From: Paulinella micropora
Lineage: Eukaryota; Cercozoa; Imbricatea; Euglyphida
Reading direction: 5' to 3'
Assembly (NCBI GenBank): GCA_009731375.1
Contig: BJOX01000350.1
Coordinates: forward strand, 436,668-465,167
DNA length: 28,500 nt
In this document: positions 1-7,923 of the stretch, piece after piece
How positions within the stretch are numbered: position 1 is the stretch's first letter
Layout: each line of letters opens with the position of its first letter
Program-made: the position numbers and the translations under genes
The notes under the pieces: model-generated
Databases searched by the model: none
What the model was told of the DNA's origin: nothing
What the model saw: only the letters and a program-made list of their open reading frames with translations

Positions 1-1980
1 AAGTCTGGAGCACCTCTTGACCTTCGATCGATTGTTTGCTCTTTTGACGGGACACCCCCTGCGCTCGTTCCTTCATGTCGACGCAAATCCACTGACTTTA
101 AAGGTAAGTACGTTATTCGTCTTGGCATTGGGGTGTTCAGTTGTTACAGAACCAGGAAAAGTTGCATCTACACTCACGGCCCTGGTATTGAAAAAGGTCA
201 GAACAGTACAATCTCTATCCTTTACCACATGCTACGGAGTCGGCTGTGGAGCACTGACACTATGGCCGCATGGAAGCTCTTCATTGAGTTTGACGGAGGG
301 GGCGAAAATACTGGCTGGGGTATGTATGGCTTTATCAACTTCATTATCTGGGCGGGATGGTTTTTGCAAGGACAGACTCATCGAAATCTCCCACACCATG
401 GGTTTTCCGGTGATGATCAGAAGTTTCGCACGATGAGACGAGGGTTAGGCACTACCTTTTTAACCACAAGCATCGCTCAGGCTTTGTTCAAGCTGCTTCG
501 CGCGTTCACCAAAGACAAAGAACGTATTGTCGTCTGTATCCTGATCACCAGTTATGACTGGGTGAATTTTTTTTCACCATCATTGCATGAACAAGTACTT
601 GAAGTACTGGAATCGTCCCCTGGCATGGCAAATCAACGCTGGAGTACCAGGCGATGGCAACAACGGCCTCCCCACGGCCAAGGTAAAGACTTTCGGAGAC
701 GGGCAAGAGCATTGGCACGGGGAAAGGGACCGACCAGACGGAGCTCCGATTAAAATGATGACCCGGGCTCCAGGTTTTCACTTTGCTCTCCTGTTAGTTG
801 AAAAATCTAACTTTTATTTTATTTTGTTAAATAGCGGAAGGGACGCTGCCCAAAAAACTTCCTCCCGTAAAGTTTGCAGATCCAAAACTTCTGAAGGATG
901 TTCGCAAGCTTGCGCAGAATTATTATGGACAGGAGGAGAAGGACCAGATAGAACATATGCTAGGTTGTAAATGTTTATTGTTATATTGTCATACATAACT
1001 GAAAATGTTTTATAGGCCGCCCAGGCGCAGTTGCAGGCTTGCGCTTTGCAGGAAGCTACGGCGAGGGAGGCGAGCCTGGTTATCCAGGTCATATTTCCTG
1101 CACTGACAAAAACGATCAGAAGTGGTCAGTGAATGTTAGAGTGCTAGCAGATCTTCCACCGGACCCCTTTGCAGTCCCACCTGACAGGAAGGCAAAGATG
1201 ATCGGTCTTTCCAAACTGACAGAGGAGGAAAGGCTAAACTACCCTAGAACTTACTTCCTCAGTGATAGCCAACCGCCAACACATCCTGCTTGGGTTGGAG
1301 GTAGAATGCTCTCAGCACAGCAGCGATTAGAACAGGATTTAGCGTTTGAGGCAGCTGATGGTAGGTCAATGCCAGCATGGGAAAGGGTTGCATCCTTTCT
1401 TGCTGTCGCGTCAGATGAAAAAGCTTTTGGAGCGATGAGAGTGTTAGTGAAGGAGTTGGTAAGCTATCTTCGAGCACATGGCATAGCCTTTCGAAATACT
1501 GATAGAAAGCAGTTCAAACGTGCAGAATTTGTGAGTGCAGCATGGGGGCACTTTCAAGTATGTGATTGCAGCATTGAACAAAAAGGAAAGGCTGCAGTGG
1601 GTGGTAGAGATAGTAGGTCAGGGTCGTGCTCGGGGTCGGGGTCGTGCTCGGGGTCGGGGTCGGGGTCGGGGCAGGGGTAGGGTTAGAGTGCCATCGGACG
1701 AAGAAAAGAAGAAGAAGAAGAAGAAGAAGAAGAAGAAGAAGAAGAAGAAGAAGAAGAAGAAGAAGAAGAAGAAGAAGAAGAAGAAGACAGTCGGGGTCGG
1801 GCCAGAGCTCGGGGTCGGGCCAGAGCTCGGGGTCGGGGTCGGGGCAAAGGTAGGGGTCGAGTGCAATCGGAAGAAGAAGAAGAAGAAGAAGAAGAAGAAG
1901 AAGAAGATTGGTTTGCGAAAACATCTATAAAGTATGCAAGGGAGTTGAAGAAACTAGCTCGCCGTGCAGCTGCTCTGTAA
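1..1980 (+). CDS. Spliced eukaryote-type gene, 3' part, possibly transposase-like (DUF7869-like)
   Basis: The gene is cut by the left window edge. Reading frames join across GT-AG introns at about 104-140, 562-595, 774-834 and 964-1015. The last two have AT-rich 3' ends, and branch-like CTAAC or TAAC precedes the acceptor. Joined exons keep an open frame; at 562-595 the junction reads SYDW then YLKYWNRP. A motif KLFIEFDGGGENTGW followed by QTHRNLP loosely resembles the DGxSEN...GHTH pattern of DUF7869-type, RNase-H-like proteins common in repetitive eukaryotic genes. That similarity is recalled, not searched. The frame changes once near 1531-1558, by a 28-base candidate intron starting GTGAGT or a one-base indel, and again at the start of the GAA tract. 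The tail ends DWFAKTSIKYAREL...AAAL and stops at 1978-1980. Between 150 and 560 the exon frame is not resolved. It could be a decayed mobile-element gene. Confidence 0.45.
1614..1910 (+). repeat. GGTCGG and GAA low-complexity tracts in the C-terminal tail
   Basis: A GGGTCG-type hexamer tract (1618-1690) is followed by a GAA/AAG tract (about 1704-1786). A second GGTCGG/CAGAGCTC tract (1789-1860) and a shorter GAA tract (1870-1905) follow. In one frame the two blocks read as RG-rich followed by poly-Glu, twice. Two extra A bases near 1710 break that frame, which is expected slippage in such repeats. Other frames give poly-Lys or poly-Arg and are artefacts of the triplet repeat. Confidence 0.85.
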
Positions 1981-2725
1981 GTGACTGTAGCTCATTTCAA
2001 TCTACCACACCCCCCCCCCCGGCGAGCTCCACCAGCCGGATACTAAATTCAAGTCGAAAGTGATTAATAATTTGTCGAATATTATTTAATATTCAGCTTG
2101 TAATAATGCAATTAAGCAGATTTAGTAATCAAATTCATTATTGAAACGGATGAGAAAAACCAATATTAAGATTTAATAAATGACTAAGTATCCTTTCTCA
2201 CATATGTAGGAGGCTTCATATTGATATCACAAAGTCAAACTAGGAAGCTTTAAAACAACTGGCAAATCATTTTAATACGTTATTCAGCTTATTCAATATT
2301 ATTTTTACTAAATAAAACACATTTTCAATGTCTGAATCAAAAAGTGCAAAATCACCTGTAGGACAATTTCGGAAAAATTGATACCCCACATTTGGCCGAA
2401 TCACTTGTTATATCAGATAGCCGGCGGTCGGGGTGACTGGTGTTCAAGAGAACAAAAAAAAAGCCAGAGCGTTCGTTTTTGTATTATTTTTCTTAGCTTT
2501 TTTTTACAAAAAAATTCCCCCCCCCCCCCCCCCCAAAAAAGCAACAAAAAACGGGCGGAATGGGGAGCGGCGAATAAGTGGAGAGGGGGGGGGGGAATGC
2601 CAAGAAGGCCCCCCCCTTCCCTCCGCCCGTTTCCATTTTGTTTGCTGGAGTGTTTTTGGAGGCCCCCCCCCCCCCAAACACTTCGTGGCCAGGACGAAAG
2701 CTGTGCCAGCGCCCAGCAAAAAAAA
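1981..2725. other. Non-coding stretch: AT-rich segment then poly-C/poly-G segment
   Basis: No convincing gene. It begins with an 11-C run near 2010-2020, then about 2040-2400 is strongly AT-rich, unlike anything further right. From 2517 come homopolymers directly upstream of the kelch start: C18 (2517-2534), G11 (2585-2595), C8 (2609-2616) and C13 (2663-2675). The change in base composition coincides with the change from a spliced gene to apparently intronless genes. Confidence 0.7.
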
Positions 2726-4159
2726 ATGTCGAGCCACAAGAAAAGGAAGCTGGCGCAGCCAGAAACCGCCGAACATCCGCAGAACCCCCTCGAAGTGTTC
2801 GGGGACCTGCTGCACAACGTGGAACAGCTGTACAAGACGTCTGGCGACCGCTTCACACAGCAGCGGCAGGACGACAGGGCGAGCCTTGAAATATCACGCA
2901 ACACGGAGGGCGACGGCAAGCTCTCGCTGACGCTGGTGAGCACGCACACCAAGTGGCGGGGCCTGCCCGAAGCGAGCGCGGGCGCGCGGCGCCAGCTCGA
3001 GGCCGAGATCAGCAGGCGCGAGCAGGACATCAGGGCCCTGAACGCCGAGAGCGAGGCGCTGCGCCTCCGCGTGGAATGCGACGACGAGCAGGAGCACGAC
3101 CTCGGCTCCCGGCTGTACCAGGTGCACCAAGTGATCGGCCGGCGCAAGCAGGAGTTGCAGCGGCTGCGCGCCCGGACCGTGCTGGAAGTAGAGGCGGACG
3201 TGGACCACGAGGACCGGCGCCTGGAAATCACGCTCTCGACGCTGTCGCGGACGTGCACTCAGAAGGCGTGTGTCCCGGCCAGATGCGCGCGGCTGTACGT
3301 GTTCGGCGGCTACGGCGGCGGCGCGCCGGGCGCCCACGACCGGCTGGCGGCTACGCACTGCTACAACCCGAAGAAAGACGTTTGGACGCAGTGCGCCAAG
3401 CTCAAGCAAGCGCGCTCGAGTATCGCCGGCGCAGCGCTCGAGGGCCGTCTGTACGCGGTCGGGGGGGCCGTGTCCTTGAACAACACGACGACGACAGCGG
3501 AGAGGCTGGACTTGAGCCAGCAGGAAAAGGGCTGGGAAGCTATCGCGCGCGTGCCCTACGAATTCGTCGGTTCCAGCGCGTTGTCGTTGGGCGGCAGCCT
3601 GTACGTGCTGGGCGGGGCTTGCAAGGGAAAGTACACCAGTGACGTGTTGCGCTACGACGCAGTGGCCGACAGCTGGTCCTACTGCTGCGGCCTGTCGCGG
3701 CCCAGGGGCTACTTGGGCGCGGCCGGCGTGGGCGGGCACGCGTACGTCTTCGGCGGCATAGACAACGACAACAAGATCCTGGACCACGCGGAGAAGCTGG
3801 AGCACGACCGTTGGGTGGCGGTGGCGCCGCTGAAGGTCGCTCGGTGGGGTTGCTCGTCGGCCGTACTGAAGGGGCTGGTGTACGCCATCGGGGGCCTGGC
3901 GGTGGGGGGCCGCGTGCTCGCGTCGGTCGAGCGCTACGACCCGGCCCTGGACGCGTGGCACGAGGTTGCGCCAATGCGCGAGGCGCGCGAGGACTCGTGC
4001 GCGGCGGTACTTGACGGCGAGCTGTACGTGCTGGGGGGCACTGACGCGAACCAGGAGCCCCTGGCCAGCGTAGAGCGCTATAACGAGGAACAGAACACGT
4101 GGCAGTGCGTGGCCAGCTTGCCCGTCAGTCTCACCCTGGCCGGGTGCGCCGTCGCGTAA
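2726..4159 (+). CDS. Kelch-repeat protein with N-terminal coiled coil
   Basis: Start chosen at ATG 2726, just after an A-run, giving 477 residues. The open frame continues upstream only through homopolymers. Residues 1-10 are basic (MSSHKKRKLA). About 85-155 is charged and heptad-like, probably coiled coil. Six kelch repeats fill about 185-477, each with the paired glycines after a hydrophobic strand (VFGG, AVGG, VLGG, VFGG, AIGG, VLGG) and a W spaced behind an RY-D/N motif. This predicts a six-bladed beta-propeller protein-binding module. No BTB or F-box is visible, so the coiled coil replaces the usual N-terminal adaptor. Kelch proteins of large DNA viruses often redirect host ubiquitin ligases; that role is inference here. 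Confidence 0.9.
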   Translation: MSSHKKRKLAQPETAEHPQNPLEVFGDLLHNVEQLYKTSGDRFTQQRQDDRASLEISRNTEGDGKLSLTLVSTHTKWRGLPEASAGARRQLEAEISRREQDIRALNAESEALRLRVECDDEQEHDLGSRLYQVHQVIGRRKQELQRLRARTVLEVEADVDHEDRRLEITLSTLSRTCTQKACVPARCARLYVFGGYGGGAPGAHDRLAATHCYNPKKDVWTQCAKLKQARSSIAGAALEGRLYAVGGAVSLNNTTTTAERLDLSQQEKGWEAIARVPYEFVGSSALSLGGSLYVLGGACKGKYTSDVLRYDAVADSWSYCCGLSRPRGYLGAAGVGGHAYVFGGIDNDNKILDHAEKLEHDRWVAVAPLKVARWGCSSAVLKGLVYAIGGLAVGGRVLASVERYDPALDAWHEVAPMREAREDSCAAVLDGELYVLGGTDANQEPLASVERYNEEQNTWQCVASLPVSLTLAGCAVA

Positions 4160-4290
4160 TTGAGAGAAAGTTAATCTTTATTTAAAAAAAGAAAGAAAAG
4201 AAGCAACACGCCGGATCCTCTTCTTTGCCGGCCGGAAATGGGACCTCCGCCCCCGCGAAATTGACGCTTTGTCGCGAAAGACTTTTTACT

Positions 4291-4883
4291 TTAAAAAACA
4301 CGAGTCGTTTCTCTTAAATCCACTACTTTTTTTTGTTTTGCGCCGCGCTCTTCTTTTCTTGGTCCGCCCCGCACTAGGTCTAAACGAGCCTCCAGGCATC
4401 CGGGCTTGGCGGCCAGACATTCGACCATCTTATGTCTAGGTCGCGGGGCTCCCCGTCCCGGTACATCAAAGCCTAGCTCGTGATTGAAGTCTTTGGTCTT
4501 GCGACCGAGACACTACAGACTGTTCACGACACAGTCAGGCTCCATCTGGCAAAAACACGATAACTTCTCCAGTCCCGGATCTTCAAATGGGTGTATAAAT
4601 GTCTTGCTGGCGTAGGGCCAGCAGTCTCAAGAGAATGTCGCGCCCGTGTTGCAAGGCGCACCACTGACAGCACTTTCTTGGCGGCTCCGATGTCCTGCCA
4701 CAGGGCCCCACCTTGCGTACAGGTTTGGGTGGTGGAGCCCTCGACGGTCTAGCACCTTGCACTGCTTAGATTTTGCGCGGCCGCATTCGCGTACCACTGC
4801 ACCGCCTTTGCTGCTAGACCGTCGGGTTGGCTTTGCAGGCTGAGCAATTCCTGGGCTTTTTCGGACCAGAGACGCGCAGGCAT
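4291..4883 (-). pseudogene. Probable decayed or spliced minus-strand gene, unrecognised
   Basis: Reading minus from ATG at 4883 gives 44 protein-like residues (MPARLWSEKAQELL...) ending at a stop. Protein-like composition continues in other frames toward 4291. The last 222 bases (4512 down to a TAA at 4291-4293) are open for 73 codons without an ATG at their start. The pieces are in different frames, which suggests a single gene broken by indels or short introns. It is not recognised. It could also be chance open frames in GC-rich DNA. Confidence 0.3.
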
Positions 4884-5021
4884 AGTTTTGGTTGTTGCCA
4901 CGTGTTTTAATGTATTAGCTGATTGTTAAAACGGAAAGAACAAAGGTCTTACTTATTTTGAAAAAAAGGCAGTGAAAAGCAGAAAAAATGGAGATGGGGG
5001 GGCCTCTTGTGTTGCAGAGCC

Positions 5022-5103
5022 CATTGAGCAGCTCAATGCCTAAAACATTGAGCAGCTCAATGCCTAAAAACATTGAGCAACTCAATGCCTAAAAAACATT
5101 GAT
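5022..5103. repeat. Three palindromic iterons plus a partial fourth
   Basis: The 17-mer CATTGAGCAGCTCAATG occurs at 5022-5038 and 5046-5062, and with one change at 5071-5087. A broken fourth copy (CATTGATTAG) starts at 5097. Each full copy is an inverted repeat (CATTGAG/CTCAATG around 3 bases). Copies are separated by CCT plus A-runs of 4, 5 and 6, giving spacings of 24, 25 and 26 bases. The array sits upstream of the 5099..5962 gene and beyond the 5' end of the decayed minus gene. Function is unknown; binding-site array or origin-like iteron are possibilities. Confidence 0.85.
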
Positions 5104-5962
5104 TAGTTTAAGTGACAGGGGGAGGGCCACAAACAAAGTGCAAGCAACCAAATGTGTGCGTGTGTGTGTTGTGCATAATTCGTGTCCTAGGGTCGTGTTT
5201 CTGTGTGCAGGGTCATCTATTTTCTGTACAGGTGCATTGTTATTGTTGTTCGTGGCCACGGGCTGCCGTGTCCATATTCATGTGCGTTACCAGCGGGCCG
5301 AAGAAGAGAGCGACCATAGCGACTCAGGGGACGGCTCCCATGACGAGGACGACGCGGCACAAAGCGTCCCCGACCATGCGCTGGAACAGTGCCAACTGTC
5401 GCAGATCCCTGAAGCAGTCCGCACAGCTTCTTGGCTCCTGTCGTTAGCCCGCCGCCCGCAGGCGTCCTGGTTCGAAGCCCTGTTCATCAACAAGCCCACA
5501 GCCTGCACGGAGCTGAAGGGGTCGCTGGGCAAGCCTAACCAGCGGGGCCGGTCCAAATTTTCGCTGCGCACGACCGTACCCGGCGGCGAGCACGGGGAGA
5601 CCACCGTTTCGTTCTCCTTCGAGTTTCTCCTGGACGTACCCCCGGACGCCAAAGAGCCCGTGCCGCTTAGCTGCAGCGGGGCCGGCGACGTGGAGCAGTT
5701 GCTGCAGGACAAGCTCGCGCAGCTCCGGCCCTGCTACGACACCCTGCTGAGCGCTGCCAAGGAGAGGACCAGCGCGTCCAAAGTACTGCTCGACTTGTTG
5801 CCCGCGACCGGGTGGGACCTGGCGCGCCGGCGGCGGGAGAAAATGCAACTGTTTGTGCATGACAGTTGGGGCTCGGTCAGCACGCTGAGACGGACCAGCC
5901 GCACGCCCACGGGTGGGCGTTCCCCTAGAAAACGCCTGCCAGACCCGTACGCCTTGCGCTAA
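5099..5962 (+). CDS. Unrecognised protein, start uncertain
   Basis: A 287-codon open frame ends at 5962, but no ATG lies in frame near its 5' end. The first roughly 60 codons look non-coding (GT-rich and hydrophobic). Clear protein-like sequence starts around 5297 with RAEEESDHSDSGDG, an acidic serine-rich stretch. A conserved-looking globular part follows (about 5400-5850), then a basic C-terminus (TPTGGRSPRKRLPDPYALR). The coding part may be a second exon: YAG acceptor-like sites occur at about 5210, 5230 and 5294, and an upstream ATG at 4988 opens only a 35-codon frame through the iterons. No known domain was recognised. The next gene follows 125 bases downstream on the same strand. Confidence 0.6.
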   Translation: MISLSDRGRATNKVQATKCVRVCVVHNSCPRVVFLCAGSSIFCTGALLLLFVATGCRVHIHVRYQRAEEESDHSDSGDGSHDEDDAAQSVPDHALEQCQLSQIPEAVRTASWLLSLARRPQASWFEALFINKPTACTELKGSLGKPNQRGRSKFSLRTTVPGGEHGETTVSFSFEFLLDVPPDAKEPVPLSCSGAGDVEQLLQDKLAQLRPCYDTLLSAAKERTSASKVLLDLLPATGWDLARRRREKMQLFVHDSWGSVSTLRRTSRTPTGGRSPRKRLPDPYALR

Positions 5963-6087
5963 ACAATCTTTTTTTAGAAATTTTCTTTTTGTGTGTGTAC
6001 CAATGCACATTTTCTTTTTTAAAAAAAAGAGTACAAATAAAACCTTTAAACAGCCAGTGCCAACAAACAAGAAACCTCGCAGGCTCA

Positions 6088-6849
6088 ATGTCCGGCTTGT
6101 ACCAATGTCTGACACCTGAACTCTGGAATTATGTGACAGAAGGTCTCGACGGAGAAGCTGACCAAAAACAAGTAGTACAGGAAATCTACCCACCCGCAGC
6201 CGAACGTCGCTTCCTTGAACAGCTCGAAAACAAGAAAGCCCTGCACACTGCCTGGGAAAATTGTGTGCGGGGCGAGCGCGCCTTCTCAGTAGACATCAAG
6301 ACACTCACAAAGCTGGTACACAAATGCCAGTACGATTCGTGGTTGCCGTCATCTCTGTACCTCTTCGGCCGCGACGGCCAGACAGCACGAAAGATTGAAG
6401 CCTGGCTGACACAGCTCTGCACGCTGCCGCGACTGATCCAGAACCTGCGCAAGGTCACTATCCAAAAAATAAGCCTGCCGCGTGCCCTTGTCGAAAACCT
6501 GACGGGCGTGTTCGAACTGCGACTGTCAGACATCAGCATCATTGAAGCTACCGGCCGCCCGCTGGTTCTGCGCGCTCCCTATTGCACGCGCCTTAAACTG
6601 GCACGCACAGCAACACTGCTAACGACAGAGTTCTGTGTCAGCGGTCCCTGCAGGGTTAGTTTGTTTAAAGTCAGTTCGCCAGAAATCTCCGTGAACTGGC
6701 ACTGCCGAACACAAGGCTCGTCGCTCTACATCGAAAAGTGCGGTGAGGCCATCGGGGTCCGGCTAAAAAACATCCTGCGGCAAAATGTTCAGAACCTGGA
6801 CCACCCTAATTTAGACATATTGAAAACCGCGCGAGAATCCGTTGCTTGA
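6088..6849 (+). CDS. LRR/F-box-like accessory protein, unrecognised family
   Basis: Start at ATG 6088 (MSGLYQCLTPELW...), 253 residues. An open frame extends upstream to 5989 but over T- and A-rich leader. The first roughly 25 residues could be a degenerate F-box-like helix pair. About 120-210 is a series of short beta-strand/leucine units (VFELRLSD, RPLVLRAP, TRLKLART, CRVSLFKV), consistent with an LRR or beta-solenoid. The spacing of these strands resembles the middle of the 13880..15474 gene (VCVLRLEN...GTLTLQP), so the two may be paralogues. Codon use is less GC-biased than in RPB1. AATAAA sites lie at 6035, between this gene and the preceding one, and about 40 bases past the stop (6888-6893). 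Confidence 0.7.
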   Translation: MSGLYQCLTPELWNYVTEGLDGEADQKQVVQEIYPPAAERRFLEQLENKKALHTAWENCVRGERAFSVDIKTLTKLVHKCQYDSWLPSSLYLFGRDGQTARKIEAWLTQLCTLPRLIQNLRKVTIQKISLPRALVENLTGVFELRLSDISIIEATGRPLVLRAPYCTRLKLARTATLLTTEFCVSGPCRVSLFKVSSPEISVNWHCRTQGSSLYIEKCGEAIGVRLKNILRQNVQNLDHPNLDILKTARESVA

Positions 6850-6877
6850 TCCTGCATCTTTTTAAAAGTACCAAAAC

Positions 6878-6965
6878 AATCGTTTAATAAAAAGAGCGAA
6901 ACTTAATCACTTTTTTTTACGCTGGATCGTGCCAAGTTTGGAAATAGGCGTCGCCCACTTCCGGA
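6878..6965 (-). pseudogene. Degenerate copy of the RPB1 gene 3' end
   Basis: Bases 6923-6964 match 7938-7977 of the RPB1 gene end with only scattered substitutions; both finish in CCCACTTCCGG. Beyond the RPB1 stop, both copies carry AATCGTTTAATAA (6878 and 7871). The copy therefore includes the last dozen or so RPB1 codons plus its 3' flank, in the same orientation. On the minus strand the copy reads as a different, stop-terminated peptide, so it is a remnant. Confidence 0.7.
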
Positions 6966-7139
6966 TGCATTTGACATCTTCCCGGAACCCGGTGAATTTC
7001 GCGACAAGACAGCCCTTTTGCCGCAAAACTCCGGATGGTTTTTGCGAAACGGTTTCTGACGGATTTTGCGGCTACCGACAGAATTTTTTTTTAGCAAAGG
7101 ACATTTCGGCAATCTGCTAAAAGGCAAGTTAAAAAATTT

Positions 7140-7208
7140 GGGGAGACGAAGGCGGGCGGGGAAAGATTTTCTGATTTCTGTAAATTTCCCCGCCCGCCGT
7201 CGTCTCCC
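7140..7208. repeat. Inverted repeat, first tandem unit
   Basis: The left arm (7140-7164) and right arm (7185-7208) are near-perfect reverse complements (GGGGAGACGAAGGCGGGCGG... against ...CCGCCCGCCGTCGTCTCCC), with one mismatch and a 20-base loop. A weaker second set of arms lies outside (ACATTTCGGCAAT near 7101 and ATTGCCGAAATGAC near 7237), so the whole palindrome spans about 160 bases. Confidence 0.9.
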
Positions 7209-7422
7209 GAATTTTTTGTTCTCAGCTTTTGTAGGATTGCCGAAATGACAAAAAGGAAATTCGAATCTGCCCGGAATCCGGTGAATTTCGCGACAAGACA
7301 GCCTTTTGCCGCAAACCTCGGATGGTTTGCGCGAAACGGTTTCTGACGGATTTTGCGGCTACCGACAGAATTTTTTTTGCAAAGGAGATTTCGGCAATCT
7401 GCTAAAGGCAAGTTAAAAATTT

Positions 7423-7492
7423 GGGGAGACGAAGGCGGGCGGGGAAAAGTTTTCTGATTTCTGTAAAATTTCCCCGCCCGCCGTCGTCTCCC
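7423..7492. repeat. Inverted repeat, second tandem unit
   Basis: This is the same stem as in the first unit: arms at 7423-7447 and 7469-7492 with the same single mismatch, and a loop of about 21 bases. Outer arms with TTTCGGCAAT and ATTGCCGAAA are again present on both sides. Confidence 0.9.
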
Positions 7493-7620
7493 GATTTTTT
7501 TGCTCTCAGCCTTTGTAGGGTTGCCGAAATGACAAAAGAAAATTCGAATCTGTACGGAATCCGGTGAATTTCGCTACAAGACAGCCTTTTGCCGCAAACT
7601 CCGGATGGTTGCGCGAAATT

Positions 7621-7923
7621 GGGACCAGCACCCCCCCCCGACCCCTTTTTTCTGTCTGTCACATCGTGGCTTTTGGGACAAGGACCACGCTGAGCGACAA
7701 AGCCCCTAAGGGGGGGGGAGCCGGTGTTTTTTCAGAGTCCGGACCTTTTTCAATGAGCTAAGCTGTTGCCAATCTGGTGAATTTCATTAACGAAATCGTC
7801 TGAGTACGCCATATTCTGCTGCTGCAAAATCCTTTTTAAAAAAATAAATCGTGCTGCTACAACAGCAGGTAATCGTTTAATAAGAAAAAACTGCGAGCAA
7901 AGTTTAGTTCCTTTGCGAGATGA
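7621..7923. other. Non-coding stretch downstream of RPB1
   Basis: About 300 bases with no convincing gene. It holds C9 (7631-7639) and G9 (7710-7718) runs and a weak GGTGAATTTC echo near 7777 of the tandem unit. Next is the 3' flank of RPB1, which is shared with 6850-6930 (CTTTTTAAAA and AATCGTTTAATAA). Confidence 0.6.

Larger units (their letters stand above)
6983..7620. repeat. Tandem repeat of about 285 bp, 2.2 copies, MITE-like palindromes inside
   Basis: The motif CGGAAYCCGGTGAATTTCGC starts at 6983, 7272 and 7555 (the last with CT for CG at the end), giving periods of 289 and 283 bases. Each full unit holds a conserved first part (GACAAGACAGCC...CGGATGG...CGACAGAATTTTTTTT) and a long imperfect palindrome. 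The third unit is truncated at about 7620, where poly-C begins. Differences between copies are mainly homopolymer length changes. No coding frame is conserved across the copies. Confidence 0.9.

Noticed and set aside
1535-1930. Poly-Lys, poly-Arg and poly-Leu/Phe proteins around the GAA tracts
   Set aside because: These are alternative frames of a triplet microsatellite. Only the frame ending at 1980 continues into ordinary sequence on both sides.
2894-3961. 355-codon minus-strand frame opposite the kelch gene
   Set aside because: Arg/Ala/Val-rich antisense shadow; the six regular kelch repeats are on the plus strand.
4988-5095. 35-codon frame from ATG 4988 through the iterons
   Set aside because: Its content is just the DNA repeat (LSSSMPK twice), and it ends within the array; coding is not supported.
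5444-6193. 249-codon minus-strand frame
   Set aside because: It spans the end of one plus gene, an AT-rich gap and the start of another, with no coherent domain.
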